This document shows, one piece after another, positions 17,631-25,999 of a stretch of 64,000 nt of DNA. Below the pieces are notes generated by a model. That model saw only the letters and a program-made list of their open reading frames with translations, did no database searches and had not been told where the DNA came from. Every line of letters starts with the position of its first letter. The first letter of the stretch is position 1. The DNA is from Lachnospiraceae bacterium (GTDB lineage Bacteria; Bacillota; Clostridia; Lachnospirales; Lachnospiraceae), in NCBI GenBank assembly GCA_910575255.1, contig CAJTEM010000014.1, positions 62,001-126,000 of the forward strand. Direction: 5' to 3'. Both the position numbers and the translations under genes were made by a program.

Positions 17631-18473
17631 CTATCGATTCTCCAAATGCTTTCCGGCTTTTTCAAGAAATACATCCTCCAGGGTAGTGCTCCGCAGAGCC
17701 GCATCCTTGCTTCCTTCCGATATAAACCGAATGGCTTCCTCTCTGGTCCGAAAAAAACGGCTCTCCATTTTCTCTCCGCTCATCCGATCCACCGCATATT
17801 TCCCCAGCCGTTCAATCATTGCCTTTGGGGTATCTGTCTCCTCGAGCTTTCCGCAATCCATGAGTCCCACCCGGTCGCAAAGAATCTCTGCCTCCTCCAT
17901 ATAATGCGTGGTAAGCAGGATGGTCAGCTGATTGCGGTTCAGCCTTTTCAGCAAATTCCACATCTGTCTTCGTGCCAGTGCGTCCATGCCGGCAGTCGGC
18001 TCATCCAACAGCAGGATATCCGGCTCTGTCAAAAGCGCACGGCATACCATCAGCTTCCGTTTCATCCCGCCAGACAGCTTGCGCACGGTTCGTTTTCGAT
18101 AATCGAACAAGTCACAGAATTCCAGAAGCTTTTGTGTCTTCTCTCTTCTCTCTCTCGCAGGCACAAAATACAACCGTCCCTGATACTCCATAATCTCTTC
18201 CATCGTCATATCCTGACGCATGGAATACTCCTGTGTCACGACACTGATCCTTCGCTTGAGCGCGGTGTTTTTTCTGGTCAGACGCTCTCCCTCTATCCAG
18301 ATCTCTCCTGAGGTGGGCAGATACAGAGTGGAAAGCATCCCGATCGTCGTGGACTTCCCCGCCCCGTTTGGCCCTAGAAGTCCGAAAAAGCTTCCCTTTT
18401 CAATCCTCAGATTCAGGTTCTTCACTGCCACGAAATCCTCATATTTCTTGGTGAGATTCTTTAATTCAATCAT
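17631..18473 (-). CDS. ABC-2 type transporter ATP-binding protein
   Basis: ATPase of 280 residues. Walker A is GPNGAGKST, the signature is KLSGGMKRKLMVCRALL, Walker B is DILLLDEPTAGMD, and the H-loop is LLTTHYMEEAE. The overall sequence resembles the CcmA/NodI-type export ATPases. The start MIELKNLTKKYED at 18473 follows GGGAG and overlaps the end of the methyltransferase gene by 8 bp, so the genes form one operon. The long open frame upstream of 18473 lies in the neighbouring gene and was not used. Confidence 0.94.
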   Translation of the reverse strand: MIELKNLTKKYEDFVAVKNLNLRIEKGSFFGLLGPNGAGKSTTIGMLSTLYLPTSGEIWIEGERLTRKNTALKRRISVVTQEYSMRQDMTMEEIMEYQGRLYFVPARERREKTQKLLEFCDLFDYRKRTVRKLSGGMKRKLMVCRALLTEPDILLLDEPTAGMDALARRQMWNLLKRLNRNQLTILLTTHYMEEAEILCDRVGLMDCGKLEETDTPKAMIERLGKYAVDRMSGEKMESRFFRTREEAIRFISEGSKDAALRSTTLEDVFLEKAGKHLENR

Positions 18474-19158
18474 GGACTCCCTCTTTAACCAGAACGGTGG
18501 TATAATAGCTGGCCTGCTCCGGCATGGAGGCCGTAGTTTGGTAGATGCGCTCATCGGATAATCCGCAGTTTTCGATCATCACTGCGGTCAGGTTCTTCTC
18601 CTGAAGGGTATGCTTTACCCCGGAAAGCTTGGAAGCTGCTTTCATAAAAACCTTGTTTCCGGGATAGTCAAGCGCTTCCTCAATCTGATAACTGGACGGA
18701 ATGATATGCAGCTGCTCGGAACGATCCGCCAGACTGTCTCCTATCCTGGCAGCCACCGCACAAAAGGAGGGAATCCCATTGACAATCTTCGCGGGATATC
18801 CTTTTTCTCTCACCAGACGGTGAATATAAATATAAGTAGAATAAATCGTCGGATCTCCCAAAGTAAGGTAAGCCACGTCTTCATTCTCCTTAAGCTGCTC
18901 GATAATCCGTCCTGCAGCCAGCTCATAACTCTGTGTCAGGATCTGCGGATCCTTAGTCATCGGTGTGGAAAGGTTCAGACACCTTTTCTCTTCCAGACCG
19001 CTGACCACCCTGCTTGCAATCCGATAGCTTATGGCGTGCTCCCGGCCCTCGGCAGGAACTGCTATCACCGGACATTTTCCGATCGTCTCCACGGCCATCA
19101 GTGTCATCAGCTTTGGATCTCCTGGTCCTACACCCACCCCATATAAGGTTCCGCTCAT
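18466..19158 (-). CDS. cbiL: Precorrin-2 / cobalt-factor II C20-methyltransferase
   Basis: SAM-dependent methyltransferase of 230 residues adding the C20 methyl in corrin ring synthesis. It begins GTLYGVGVGPGDPKLMT, has the YLTLGDPTIYSTY segment with conserved GDP, and NGIPSFCAVAARIG. Whether it acts in the anaerobic (CbiL) or aerobic (CobI) route is not readable, but an anaerobic route is likely in this lineage. The ATG at 19158 follows GAAGGGA. No other corrin gene is near it; it lies between a nucleobase permease and an ABC-2 exporter. Confidence 0.88.
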   Translation of the reverse strand: MSGTLYGVGVGPGDPKLMTLMAVETIGKCPVIAVPAEGREHAISYRIASRVVSGLEEKRCLNLSTPMTKDPQILTQSYELAAGRIIEQLKENEDVAYLTLGDPTIYSTYIYIHRLVREKGYPAKIVNGIPSFCAVAARIGDSLADRSEQLHIIPSSYQIEEALDYPGNKVFMKAASKLSGVKHTLQEKNLTAVMIENCGLSDERIYQTTASMPEQASYYTTVLVKEGVHD

Positions 19159-19193
19159 ATCATCTTTCCCTTCTTTATGTCTTTCAAAAAAAC

Positions 19194-20450
19194 TCACTCC
19201 CGGTCATTGGTCAGCCCTGCCTTATCCAGCAGGTAAAAGGCCAGGCTCAGTGCCATACCAACTACGCAGGCCAGTACCATCCCTGTCAGCTGAATATTGC
19301 CGATCTTAATGGCAATTCCCGAAAGCCCTGCCACAAAAATCACCGAGGTCAGGGCCTGATTGCGTGACTTTCCAAAATCGACCCTGGAATCCACCAGAAT
19401 ACGCAGTCCGGAGGTTCCGATCATTCCATATAAAAGGAACGAGATTCCGCCGATCACCGGCCCCGGGATCGTACTGATCAGCATGGAAAGCTTCCCCACA
19501 AAGGAACAGACAATGGAGAGTACCGCTGCTCCGGCAATCACATGAACACTGTAGACGCCGGTCATTGCCATGACACCGATATTCTCTCCATAAGTCGTGG
19601 TCGGTACGGAACCGATCAATCCGGAAATCATGGTGGAAAAGTTATCCCCGAACAGGCTTCTGTGAAGTCCCGGATCCTTTAAAAGGTCACGCCCTACGAT
19701 CTTGCTTGTCACCACCTGGTGACCGATATGCTCAGACGCAATCACCAGGATCACCGGAAGAATAATCAATATCGCTTCCGGATCAAATCTGGGAGTGGTA
19801 AAATCCGGCAGCGCGAACCACGGCGCTGCTGCCACCGCCTCAAAGCTGACGATTCCGCAACAGATGGCGGCCACATATCCGGCTATCACGGCAATGAGAA
19901 TCGGAATTACGGAAAGAAACCCTTTAAACAGAATCGATCCGAACACGGCAAATCCCAGTGTGACCAGAAACACGGCCACATTGGCCGGCTGAATCGTCTC
20001 ATCCAGCAGGCCCGCGTTGCTTGCGGCTGAGGAAGAAAGCTCCAGGCCAATCAGAGCCACCACCGGTCCCATCGCTGCCGGCGGCAATACCACATCAATC
20101 CAGTCCGTGCCGAACTTGTACACAATCAGAGCCAGAATACAGCCGCAAAACCCCACTGCCACAAAACCGCCCAGGGCATATTCATATCCCCAGTTCTGAA
20201 TGACAATTCCTGCGGGGGCAAGAAAGGCAAAGCTGGAACCCAGATAAGCCGGCGCCTTGCCCTTTGTCACGGCAATAAACAACAAAGTGCCGACGCCATT
20301 CATAAAAAGCACGATCGCCGGACTGATCCCAAAAATAAAAGGCACCAGCACCGATGCGCCGAACATGGCAAACATATGCTGAATGCTGAGCGGCGCCAGC
20401 AATTGAAACGGCACCCTTTCCTCCACCTGAATGATCCGTTTTGTTCCCAT
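19194..20450 (-). CDS. NCS2 family nucleobase permease (uracil/xanthine type)
   Basis: Integral membrane symporter of 418 residues with about 12-14 helices. Recognisable segments are SIQHMFAMFGASVLVPFIFG at the start, AYLGSSFAFLAP, LPPAAMGPVVALIGLEL, and the late VPTTTYGENIGVMAMTGVYS motif seen in uracil permeases. The VPTTTYGENIG form favours UraA-like uracil transport over xanthine. Start ATG at 20450 has GGAGG. No PyrR site or purine riboswitch was seen upstream. It may lead the minus-strand run into cbiL, 35 bp downstream. Confidence 0.9.
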   Translation of the reverse strand: MGTKRIIQVEERVPFQLLAPLSIQHMFAMFGASVLVPFIFGISPAIVLFMNGVGTLLFIAVTKGKAPAYLGSSFAFLAPAGIVIQNWGYEYALGGFVAVGFCGCILALIVYKFGTDWIDVVLPPAAMGPVVALIGLELSSSAASNAGLLDETIQPANVAVFLVTLGFAVFGSILFKGFLSVIPILIAVIAGYVAAICCGIVSFEAVAAAPWFALPDFTTPRFDPEAILIILPVILVIASEHIGHQVVTSKIVGRDLLKDPGLHRSLFGDNFSTMISGLIGSVPTTTYGENIGVMAMTGVYSVHVIAGAAVLSIVCSFVGKLSMLISTIPGPVIGGISFLLYGMIGTSGLRILVDSRVDFGKSRNQALTSVIFVAGLSGIAIKIGNIQLTGMVLACVVGMALSLAFYLLDKAGLTNDRE

Positions 20451-20567
20451 AACCTGCCTCCTCTTTTCTGATGCATACCGGCTTTGCTGCCCTCCGCTCT
20501 CAGACAATGCTTCCCAAAAGTGTCTTTTCTATTATTCCATAAGTTTCTCTTCCTGTCTACCAGAAAA

Positions 20568-21107
20568 TCATGAAAAATCCCGCCCGTTTAAATCCCTTTG
20601 CAGGGTTTCCAGATAATGCACCAGAATGTCGCGGTGTGCGTGTACGCGGAAGCCTTTATCCACCTCTTCATAGGTAAAGCTCTTCCTGCCTCCGTCTTTC
20701 ATCCGCTTCCAGAAGCGACAGATATCGGCAAAGGGGAGGTAATAGATCTCATCCTCTGCAGTAAAATGCAGAAGAATAAAAGCGATCCCTCCCTGGGCCT
20801 CGAATTCTTCCATAAAACGAATCTGATGTTCATGCACATTCTGCAGAGGAAAAGTCTGCACTGCACATTCCTTGGCGTCAAAGCAGACCGGAATTCCCTG
20901 CACCGCACCGATATAGTCCACTGTGCTTTTCTGGTCAAAATATGCCAGGGTAATGTGGCGGCTTTCCTTATCTATCGTGATCGGGGTGATCGGGGTGGGG
21001 ATTTTCTGAATCAATGCCAGCTTTTTCTCCCGGTAGACCTCATTGCTGTGATTGATCATATCCTCCAAAGTAGAACCTCGCAGCCCCCGGCTTTTCCATG
21101 TTCCCAT
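20568..21107 (-). CDS. recU: Holliday junction resolvase RecU
   Basis: Firmicute junction-resolving nuclease of 179 residues cutting four-way DNA junctions in recombination and chromosome segregation. Family motifs are GSTLEDMINHSNEVYREKKL at the N-terminus, IQKIPTPITP, and the catalytic core STVDYIGAVQGIPVCFDAKE with the metal-binding Asp and Asp-x-Glu/Lys-type residues. AAGGAG lies ~9 nt before the ATG. It begins 18 bp past clpA on the same strand. Length is slightly under typical RecU (~200), missing only N-terminal extension. Confidence 0.9.
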   Translation of the reverse strand: MGTWKSRGLRGSTLEDMINHSNEVYREKKLALIQKIPTPITPITIDKESRHITLAYFDQKSTVDYIGAVQGIPVCFDAKECAVQTFPLQNVHEHQIRFMEEFEAQGGIAFILLHFTAEDEIYYLPFADICRFWKRMKDGGRKSFTYEEVDKGFRVHAHRDILVHYLETLQRDLNGRDFS

Positions 21108-21125
21108 GTATTTTGCACTCCTTTA

Positions 21126-23429
21126 TCATTTCACGATGAGCCTTCCATCCTTTTCTTCCAGGACACAGCGCCCTCCCCGTTTCAGCCTCCCGAACAAAAG
21201 AAGCTCTGCCAGCAAGGGCTTCACCTCGCCGGAAATGACCCGGTCAATCTCTCTTGCGCCATATTCCCTGGTAATTCCTGCTTTTTTTACATGCTTAGCA
21301 GCGGCCTCGGTCACTGTCAGTTCCACCTTCCTGTCCTGCAAAAGCTCTGCCAGCTCCCTTAACTTCTTTGAGGTAATATTTCCTGCCATTTGCTCATCCA
21401 TACCGCGAAACAGTACGATTCGACTCAGACGATTACGAAACTCCGGCTGAAAGGTGCGCTTCACTGCCTCGCTCAAAGCCTCCAGATTCATGGAACCGCC
21501 TCCAAACCCGATCCTTCCCCTGCCGATTTCCCCGGCGCCGGCATTGGAGGTCATAATCAGGATAATATTGCGGAAATCTGCCTTTCTCCCCTGATTATCC
21601 GTCAGGGTCGCATAATCCATCACCTGCAAAAGCACATTAAAAATATCCGGATGAGCCTTCTCAATCTCATCCAACAACAGCACGCCATGCGGATTCTGGC
21701 GGATCTTCTCTGTCAGGATCCCACCCTCCTCGTATCCCACATAACCGGCCGGAGCGCCAATCAGCTTTGCCACGGTATGCTTTTCCGCATATTCGCTCAT
21801 ATCAAAACGCATAAAGGAAATCCCCAGCTCCGCAGCCAGCGCCCGGGAAAGCTCAGTCTTTCCCACCCCGGTGGGACCTACAAACAAAAAGGAGGCAATC
21901 GGCTTGTTCTCTTCATTCAGCCCGGCTCTGGAGAATTTTACCGCATTGCTCACCTGCTCCACTGCCAGATCCTGCCCGAAAATCTGCTGTTTTAAATGCT
22001 GCTCCAGTACCGCAAGTCTTTCTGTCTCTCCCTTTTCTACTGTCTGTGCCGGGATTCTGCACGTCTTTGCCAACACCTCATCAATCAAAGCCTTATTCAC
22101 CGTCTGCCGTTTCTGTTCCAGGGGATGAAGGCGCCGGTAAGCGCCGGCCTCATCGATCAGGTCAATTGCTTTGTCCGGAAGAAAACGCTCATTGATGAAA
22201 CGGCTGCTGACCTCAACTGCATGCTCCAGCACCCCGGCTCCGTATCGGACCCCGTGATATTTTTCATATCCGGGTTTCAGGCCTTTGAGGATCTCAACCG
22301 CTTCCTCCTTTCCCGGTTCCCGGATATCCACGTTCTGAAAACGGCGCACCAGACTCCTGCTGCCGGAAAAATGCTTTTTATATTCTTCATAGGTGGTGGC
22401 GCCGATAAAGCGGATCTGTCCTCCTGCCAGATACGGCTTTAACAGATTCGAGGCATCCAGGCTGCCTCCATTCACTGCTCCGGCCCCGACGATATTATGT
22501 ATCTCATCCAGATAGAGAATCGGCTGCTTCTCCCGCAAAAGCCCCTGCATAATCTCCTGAAAGCGTTTTTCAAAATCACCACGGTATTGTGTTCCGGCCA
22601 GCAGTCCTCCCAAATCGAGCGCAAAGAGGTGCGCCCCCAGAAGCGGCCCGGGTACCTGCCCTTTTACCAGACGCTGCGCCAGACCATAGGCCAGAGCCGT
22701 CTTGCCGACCCCCGGCTCTCCGATATGCAGGACATTGTTTTTATCCTTCCGGCAGAGGATCTGGATCGTCCTCTCCATCTCCTCCTCCCTTCCGATCAGA
22801 GGATTCTGCCGCAGGCAGCTCTCATTCATATCCTCCACATAGCCGCGCCAGCGATGGCTCTTGCCATATCCTTTGGCAGACAGATCCTTATCGTCTTCCT
22901 CCTCCTTCTCAAAATCAGCCTCTCCGAACGGGTTCTCCCCGTCGGGTTCCATTCCTGCCTTTTTCCCTGGCTCCGGATATCCCGGAGAGATCCTCCCGCG
23001 CTCCGCAGCCAGGCTTTCCCGTGACAGCTCTCCGATCACCTCAACCAGGTCAACATCCTCCTGCTCCAGATAATATACCCCATAGCTGTCCTCCAGCTGC
23101 ATCACGGCAGAAAGCAGATGGCTGATATCCACCCGGCTTCGGCTGCTGGATACAGCCTGACTTTCCGCCAGATACAGAATCTTTTCTGTGTCTGCCGTCA
23201 GACGCACCTCCTCCCCTTCCCCGCATCCGGCATGCTTCTGCAAAAAAGCCTGCAGATCCTGACGCAGCCGGGAGAGATCACCTCCCCCGGCCTCATATTC
23301 CCTGCCGAAATCCGCATCAAAGGTCATTCCATAAAGAAGATGCTCCGGCATAAAATAACGGTGGCGTCCTTCTCTTGCCAGACTCACCGCATGCCCCATA
23401 GCTCTCTGCATATTGACGGTAAATTCCAT
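21126..23429 (-). CDS. clpA: ATP-dependent Clp protease ATP-binding subunit ClpA
   Basis: AAA+ unfoldase of 767 residues feeding ClpP. An N-terminal Clp repeat domain spans ~1-150. ATPase 1 has Walker A GEPGVGKTALAYGL and Walker B ILYLDEIHN. ATPase 2 has GPTGVGKTELSRAL, VLLLDEIEKAHPD and the sensor SNAG. The charged linker after residue ~160 (EKEEEDDKD) is typical of ClpA. The upstream gene clpS supports ClpA rather than ClpC. I did not see a convincing IGF/LGF ClpP loop by eye, although GRIGFGGG near residue 645 fits that position. Confidence 0.94.
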   Translation of the reverse strand: MEFTVNMQRAMGHAVSLAREGRHRYFMPEHLLYGMTFDADFGREYEAGGGDLSRLRQDLQAFLQKHAGCGEGEEVRLTADTEKILYLAESQAVSSSRSRVDISHLLSAVMQLEDSYGVYYLEQEDVDLVEVIGELSRESLAAERGRISPGYPEPGKKAGMEPDGENPFGEADFEKEEEDDKDLSAKGYGKSHRWRGYVEDMNESCLRQNPLIGREEEMERTIQILCRKDKNNVLHIGEPGVGKTALAYGLAQRLVKGQVPGPLLGAHLFALDLGGLLAGTQYRGDFEKRFQEIMQGLLREKQPILYLDEIHNIVGAGAVNGGSLDASNLLKPYLAGGQIRFIGATTYEEYKKHFSGSRSLVRRFQNVDIREPGKEEAVEILKGLKPGYEKYHGVRYGAGVLEHAVEVSSRFINERFLPDKAIDLIDEAGAYRRLHPLEQKRQTVNKALIDEVLAKTCRIPAQTVEKGETERLAVLEQHLKQQIFGQDLAVEQVSNAVKFSRAGLNEENKPIASFLFVGPTGVGKTELSRALAAELGISFMRFDMSEYAEKHTVAKLIGAPAGYVGYEEGGILTEKIRQNPHGVLLLDEIEKAHPDIFNVLLQVMDYATLTDNQGRKADFRNIILIMTSNAGAGEIGRGRIGFGGGSMNLEALSEAVKRTFQPEFRNRLSRIVLFRGMDEQMAGNITSKKLRELAELLQDRKVELTVTEAAAKHVKKAGITREYGAREIDRVISGEVKPLLAELLLFGRLKRGGRCVLEEKDGRLIVK

Positions 23430-23481
23430 TCCCTCATCCTGTCCTTCTTCTTATCTTCATTCCTGCTCTTTGGGAGATCTG

Positions 23482-23784
23482 CTACGGCATGCAGACTGCC
23501 TCCACCTTCAGCGGATATTTCTCCTCCCTGGCCCATCTGACAGCCTCAGCAGCCTTCGTCTGCGCAATATCCCGCGGATAAATCCCTGCCACTGCACAGC
23601 TTCCGGTATGAACGCTCATCATCAGGGCAGCCGCTGTCTGCTCATCCTTGTCAAAGATCCGCATCAAAACCTCGACCACAAAATCCATGGGGGTAAAATC
23701 ATCATTATAGATCAGAACCTGATACTGCCGCGGCTGCTTCACCTTGCTTTTCGTCCGCTCTTTTATGCCTTCTTTGAATGCCAT
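23482..23784 (-). CDS. clpS: ClpS adaptor protein
   Basis: Adaptor of 100 residues that hands N-degron substrates to ClpA. The core YQVLIYNDDFTPMDFVVEVL contains the conserved NDDxTPMxFV residues that hold the substrate N-terminus, and the later MMSVHTGSCAVAG matches the MxxVHxxGxxV pattern. It lies 52 bp before clpA with its own promoter at 23832-23860, so clpS-clpA-recU probably form one unit. Confidence 0.95.
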   Translation of the reverse strand: MAFKEGIKERTKSKVKQPRQYQVLIYNDDFTPMDFVVEVLMRIFDKDEQTAAALMMSVHTGSCAVAGIYPRDIAQTKAAEAVRWAREEKYPLKVEAVCMP

Positions 23785-23831
23785 GTGCCTTCATCCTTTC
23801 TGTTTCCACGGTCATGATCCCATTGCTATCT

Positions 23832-23860
23832 ATTATATACGCAATCCCGTGTTTTGTCAT
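23832..23860 (-). promoter_or_regulatory. Promoter of clpS-clpA-recU
   Basis: On the minus strand ATGACA (23855-23860), a 17-bp spacer and TATAAT (23832-23837) lie about 48 bp before the clpS ATG. Just past it, at 23892-23933, a 13-bp unit like GGAAGGTTGTCCC is repeated three times in tandem. Confidence 0.72.
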
Positions 23861-23888
23861 TCTCTTTTTCGCGGGAAGATACGTTGTC

Positions 23889-24071
23889 TCAGAAGGTTGT
23901 CCCGGAAGGTTGTTCCGGAAGGTTGTCCCTCTCAATGGTAGTAAAATGTCCCATGATACACTGTAACGCTTTCGGGTTCATGCCCGCATTGGCTAAGTTG
24001 GTGTTGCGCTTTCCAAGCAGCTTTTTAAGGAAATCAAAAGGCGGATTTTGTCGATATGGTATGTGCTTCAT
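23889..24071 (-). pseudogene. Chimeric remnant: start of a small gene fused to a Tn916-type integrase fragment
   Basis: A 60-codon frame starts at 24071 after a strong AGGAGG and reads MKHIPYRQNPPFDFLKKLL. It then passes into NTNLANAGMNPKALQCIMGH. The second part matches the C-terminal catalytic stretch of the integrase encoded at 55509-56702 (TNMANKGMNPKALQYLMGH), around its active-site His. The frame then runs into the tandem repeat. This looks like a deletion scar joining the start of an element gene to its integrase tail. It is not a functional recombinase. Confidence 0.65.
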
Positions 24072-24155
24072 GGCGGCTACCTCCTTTTAGCCGCCGCTTT
24101 TAACAGTGATACCGCGTCATTTCTTGAGAAGATAAAAAGAAAAGACCTCTGCTTG

Positions 24156-24182
24156 ACGACGGCTTTTTTCTTTTGCCGTCGT
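24156..24182. terminator. ACGACGGC hairpin, copy 1
   Basis: ACGACGGC and GCCGTCGT form a perfect 8-bp stem around an 11-nt T-rich loop, 29 bp past the stop of the minus-strand ABC-2 permease. Nearly the same hairpin, with a GCGGCAG flank, follows the SDR gene at 58540-58567. Its position suggests a terminator carried with element cargo, although no T-tail is present. Confidence 0.5.
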
Positions 24183-24210
24183 GCGGCAGATTTTATATAT
24201 TTTATGGAGA

Positions 24211-24966
24211 TTATAAGCTCAATTCTTTTTTCAATCCATGTAAAGCCCAAATAAAACTGATACTTCCCATAAGTATAAAAAGTACAAACACAAATATAGT
24301 GCTATTTGTGTTGACAGTTCCGTAAAGTATCAGATCACGCAATACGTTAATCACATGGGTAAACGGATTGATGTTAATTGCAGCCTTTAATATGCAGCTG
24401 ATACCGTCTGCCGGGAATAATGCTGTACTAAGGAAAAATACAGGCAGTACAATCGCGTTCATTACTGTTTCATACATTACCTCGTTTGGTAAAATTAGAC
24501 TTATTCCATAAGCAAGCCCCGCCATAAAAAACGCTGTCAGAAACACCAGTATCAAAATCAGAAAAATTCCTGTTATACCAGCGGCAAGTCTAACATGGAA
24601 AAGCAGACTAACACACCCCATTATTCCCACTTCAAAGAAAGTGCATAATACCGCTTCAAGAAGTTGTCCTAAAACAATAGAACTTCGTTTAATAGGTGCA
24701 ATCAATACACGATAAAAGCTGCCGTCCGACTTCATCATATAATTCATAATTCCGCTGCTGCTGCAAGTAGAAAAACTAACTAAAACCACTAAGCCGGGAA
24801 GAATAAATGCAGTATAGTTTTCTATCCCTGTATTTTTCATGGTCTGCCCAGCAACAGCACTATAAAGCACAAGCCACAAGATAGGCTGTAAAACTGTAAT
24901 TACAATGGTAAATGAGTTATGAAAACGCCATTTTACATTTCGGTACAAAATTGTAAATACACTCAT
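24211..24966 (-). CDS. ABC-2 type permease without its ATPase
   Basis: Membrane protein of about 251 residues with six predicted segments: ILWLVLYSAVAG, FILPGLVVLVSFST, and a late VLPVFFLSTALFPADGI, the ABC-2 signature (DrrB/NodJ-like). The frame is open up to 25086 but upstream codons overlap recombinase remnants. The start at 24966 has AGGGGG with 7 nt. No ATP-binding partner is present on either side, so it may be a stranded half of an exporter. Base composition is clearly more AT-rich than the neighbours, and it lies between mobile-element remnants, which fits transfer. Confidence 0.75.
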   Translation of the reverse strand: MSVFTILYRNVKWRFHNSFTIVITVLQPILWLVLYSAVAGQTMKNTGIENYTAFILPGLVVLVSFSTCSSSGIMNYMMKSDGSFYRVLIAPIKRSSIVLGQLLEAVLCTFFEVGIMGCVSLLFHVRLAAGITGIFLILILVFLTAFFMAGLAYGISLILPNEVMYETVMNAIVLPVFFLSTALFPADGISCILKAAININPFTHVINVLRDLILYGTVNTNSTIFVFVLFILMGSISFIWALHGLKKELSL

Positions 24967-25078
24967 ATACATTCCCCCTGTCTGCTCTGCCTGAAGCATT
25001 TCCATATCTTCCTTAAGGATTCCGGGATACCGGCCCCGGACTGCGCAGAACTTTTTTTCATACAAGGTATACAGGGGG

Positions 25079-25783
25079 ATGCCCATCCAGAGTTACGTGA
25101 CCGATGAGGAGCTGGAGCGGATCCTCGGCGTAATCGACATGGAGACAGAGACAGGGTAACGGAACCGCGCCATCATCCTTGTGGGCGCAACCACGGGCCT
25201 GCGTGCCATCGATATCATCCGCATGAAGCTGGCGGACATTGACTGGAGGAAGGGCGAGATAAAGCTCGTCCAGAGCAAGACAGGCAGGACGACGCACGTC
25301 CTGCTCACGAAAGAGACCGGAGAGGCCCTGAAAGACTATATCCTGAACGCCAGTCCGAAAGAGACCGGATGCGGGGAAGTATTCCTGCGTGTCTCAGCCC
25401 CAAAGACGGAGATTCCGGACACGACCTGTATCGGCTGCATGTTCCGTTCCTGCCAGGAAAAAGCCGGGATACGCAGGCAGCCCTTTGACGGGAAGGGGTT
25501 CCACGGCCTGCGCAGGAGGCTGGCAAAGAAACTGCTCGTTTCAGGGTCACCGCTCACCACAGTGCCGCAGATACTCGGGCATGATGATACGGATCCTGCC
25601 CGCCAGTACCTTTCTCTTGACACAGATGACCTCCGGGAATGCGCACTTGATTTCAGCACGATGCAGGGATATCGAACACGGACGGGACAGTCCACCGGAA
25701 AGCTGCTTTTGCCAGAGCCTTCGGGCGTTACCAGAGATCCGCCGGAAAGGATGCGTATGTCATCTCAGAGAGGCTCACGGTAG
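25079..25783 (+). pseudogene. Tyrosine recombinase pseudogene with internal stop
   Basis: In one frame from 25079, QSYVTDEELERILGVID is followed by an in-frame TAA at 25157-25159. It resumes as NRAIILVGATTGLRAIDII and then SKTGR, HGLRR, LGHDDTDPARQYLSL. These are the Arg, Lys, His-x-x-Arg, His and Tyr positions of a phage-type integrase catalytic domain. The same frame is open upstream to about 24995 but lacks an N-terminal arm-binding domain. The catalytic half alone would be 200 residues from 25181 and could be made, but without its DNA-binding half I treat it as broken. Confidence 0.7.
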
Positions 25784-25861
25784 GAAAGAGCATTTTTGTC
25801 CCATATATCTTCAGTAATGATATGAATATCGTCCGTCCCCGGTTCCCCGAGGGAAGAAGGG

Positions 25862-25892
25862 CGCCTCTCTCCCCATTTTCCAAGGCGTACCC
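25862..25892 (+). repeat. Single arm of the long-hairpin element
   Basis: CGCCTCTCTCCCC then TTTTCCAAGGCGTACC matches the right arm of the hairpin element at 35271-35323. No matching left arm is found nearby. A 73-bp repeat copy follows 25 bp later, the same neighbour as in the 35-kb copy. Confidence 0.6.
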
Positions 25893-25916
25893 GTCGGGAA
25901 TACTTGAATAATATGA

Positions 25917-25989
25917 GGATTGCGGGAGCACAAAGTGCGGAGTAGTCCGGTATCAGAGGGGTCAAAAGACCTTTTGACCCCAACATCAT
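25917..25989 (+). repeat. 73-bp double-hairpin repeat, copy 1
   Basis: It starts GGATTGCGGGAGCACAAAGT and ends GACCCCAACATCAT. It contains one imperfect hairpin around GCAC-aaa-GTGC and one perfect hairpin GGGGTCAAAAG / CTTTTGACCCC. This copy has AGTAGTCC where the others have AGCAATCC. It abuts the stop of the SIS-domain gene. ATAATAT occurs on both sides. Confidence 0.85.
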
Positions 25990-25999
25990 AATATTTAAT

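Noticed and set aside
20451-20567. Purine riboswitch or PyrR site ahead of the nucleobase permease
   Set aside because: No recognisable aptamer core or anti-terminator pair is seen in the ~115 bp.
24967-25086. N-terminal 40 residues added to the lone ABC-2 permease
   Set aside because: They are antisense to recombinase remnants and do not resemble ABC-2 proteins; the start at 24966 has a proper Shine-Dalgarno.
25917-25989. 73-bp repeat as a simple terminator of the SIS gene
   Set aside because: There is no T-run after either hairpin, and other copies lie in promoter and non-coding regions.
25765-25989. Protein-coding reading of the 73-bp repeat (an open frame starting ATGATG)
   Set aside because: The frame has no Shine-Dalgarno, is explained by hairpin sequence, and does not continue conservatively in the other copies.
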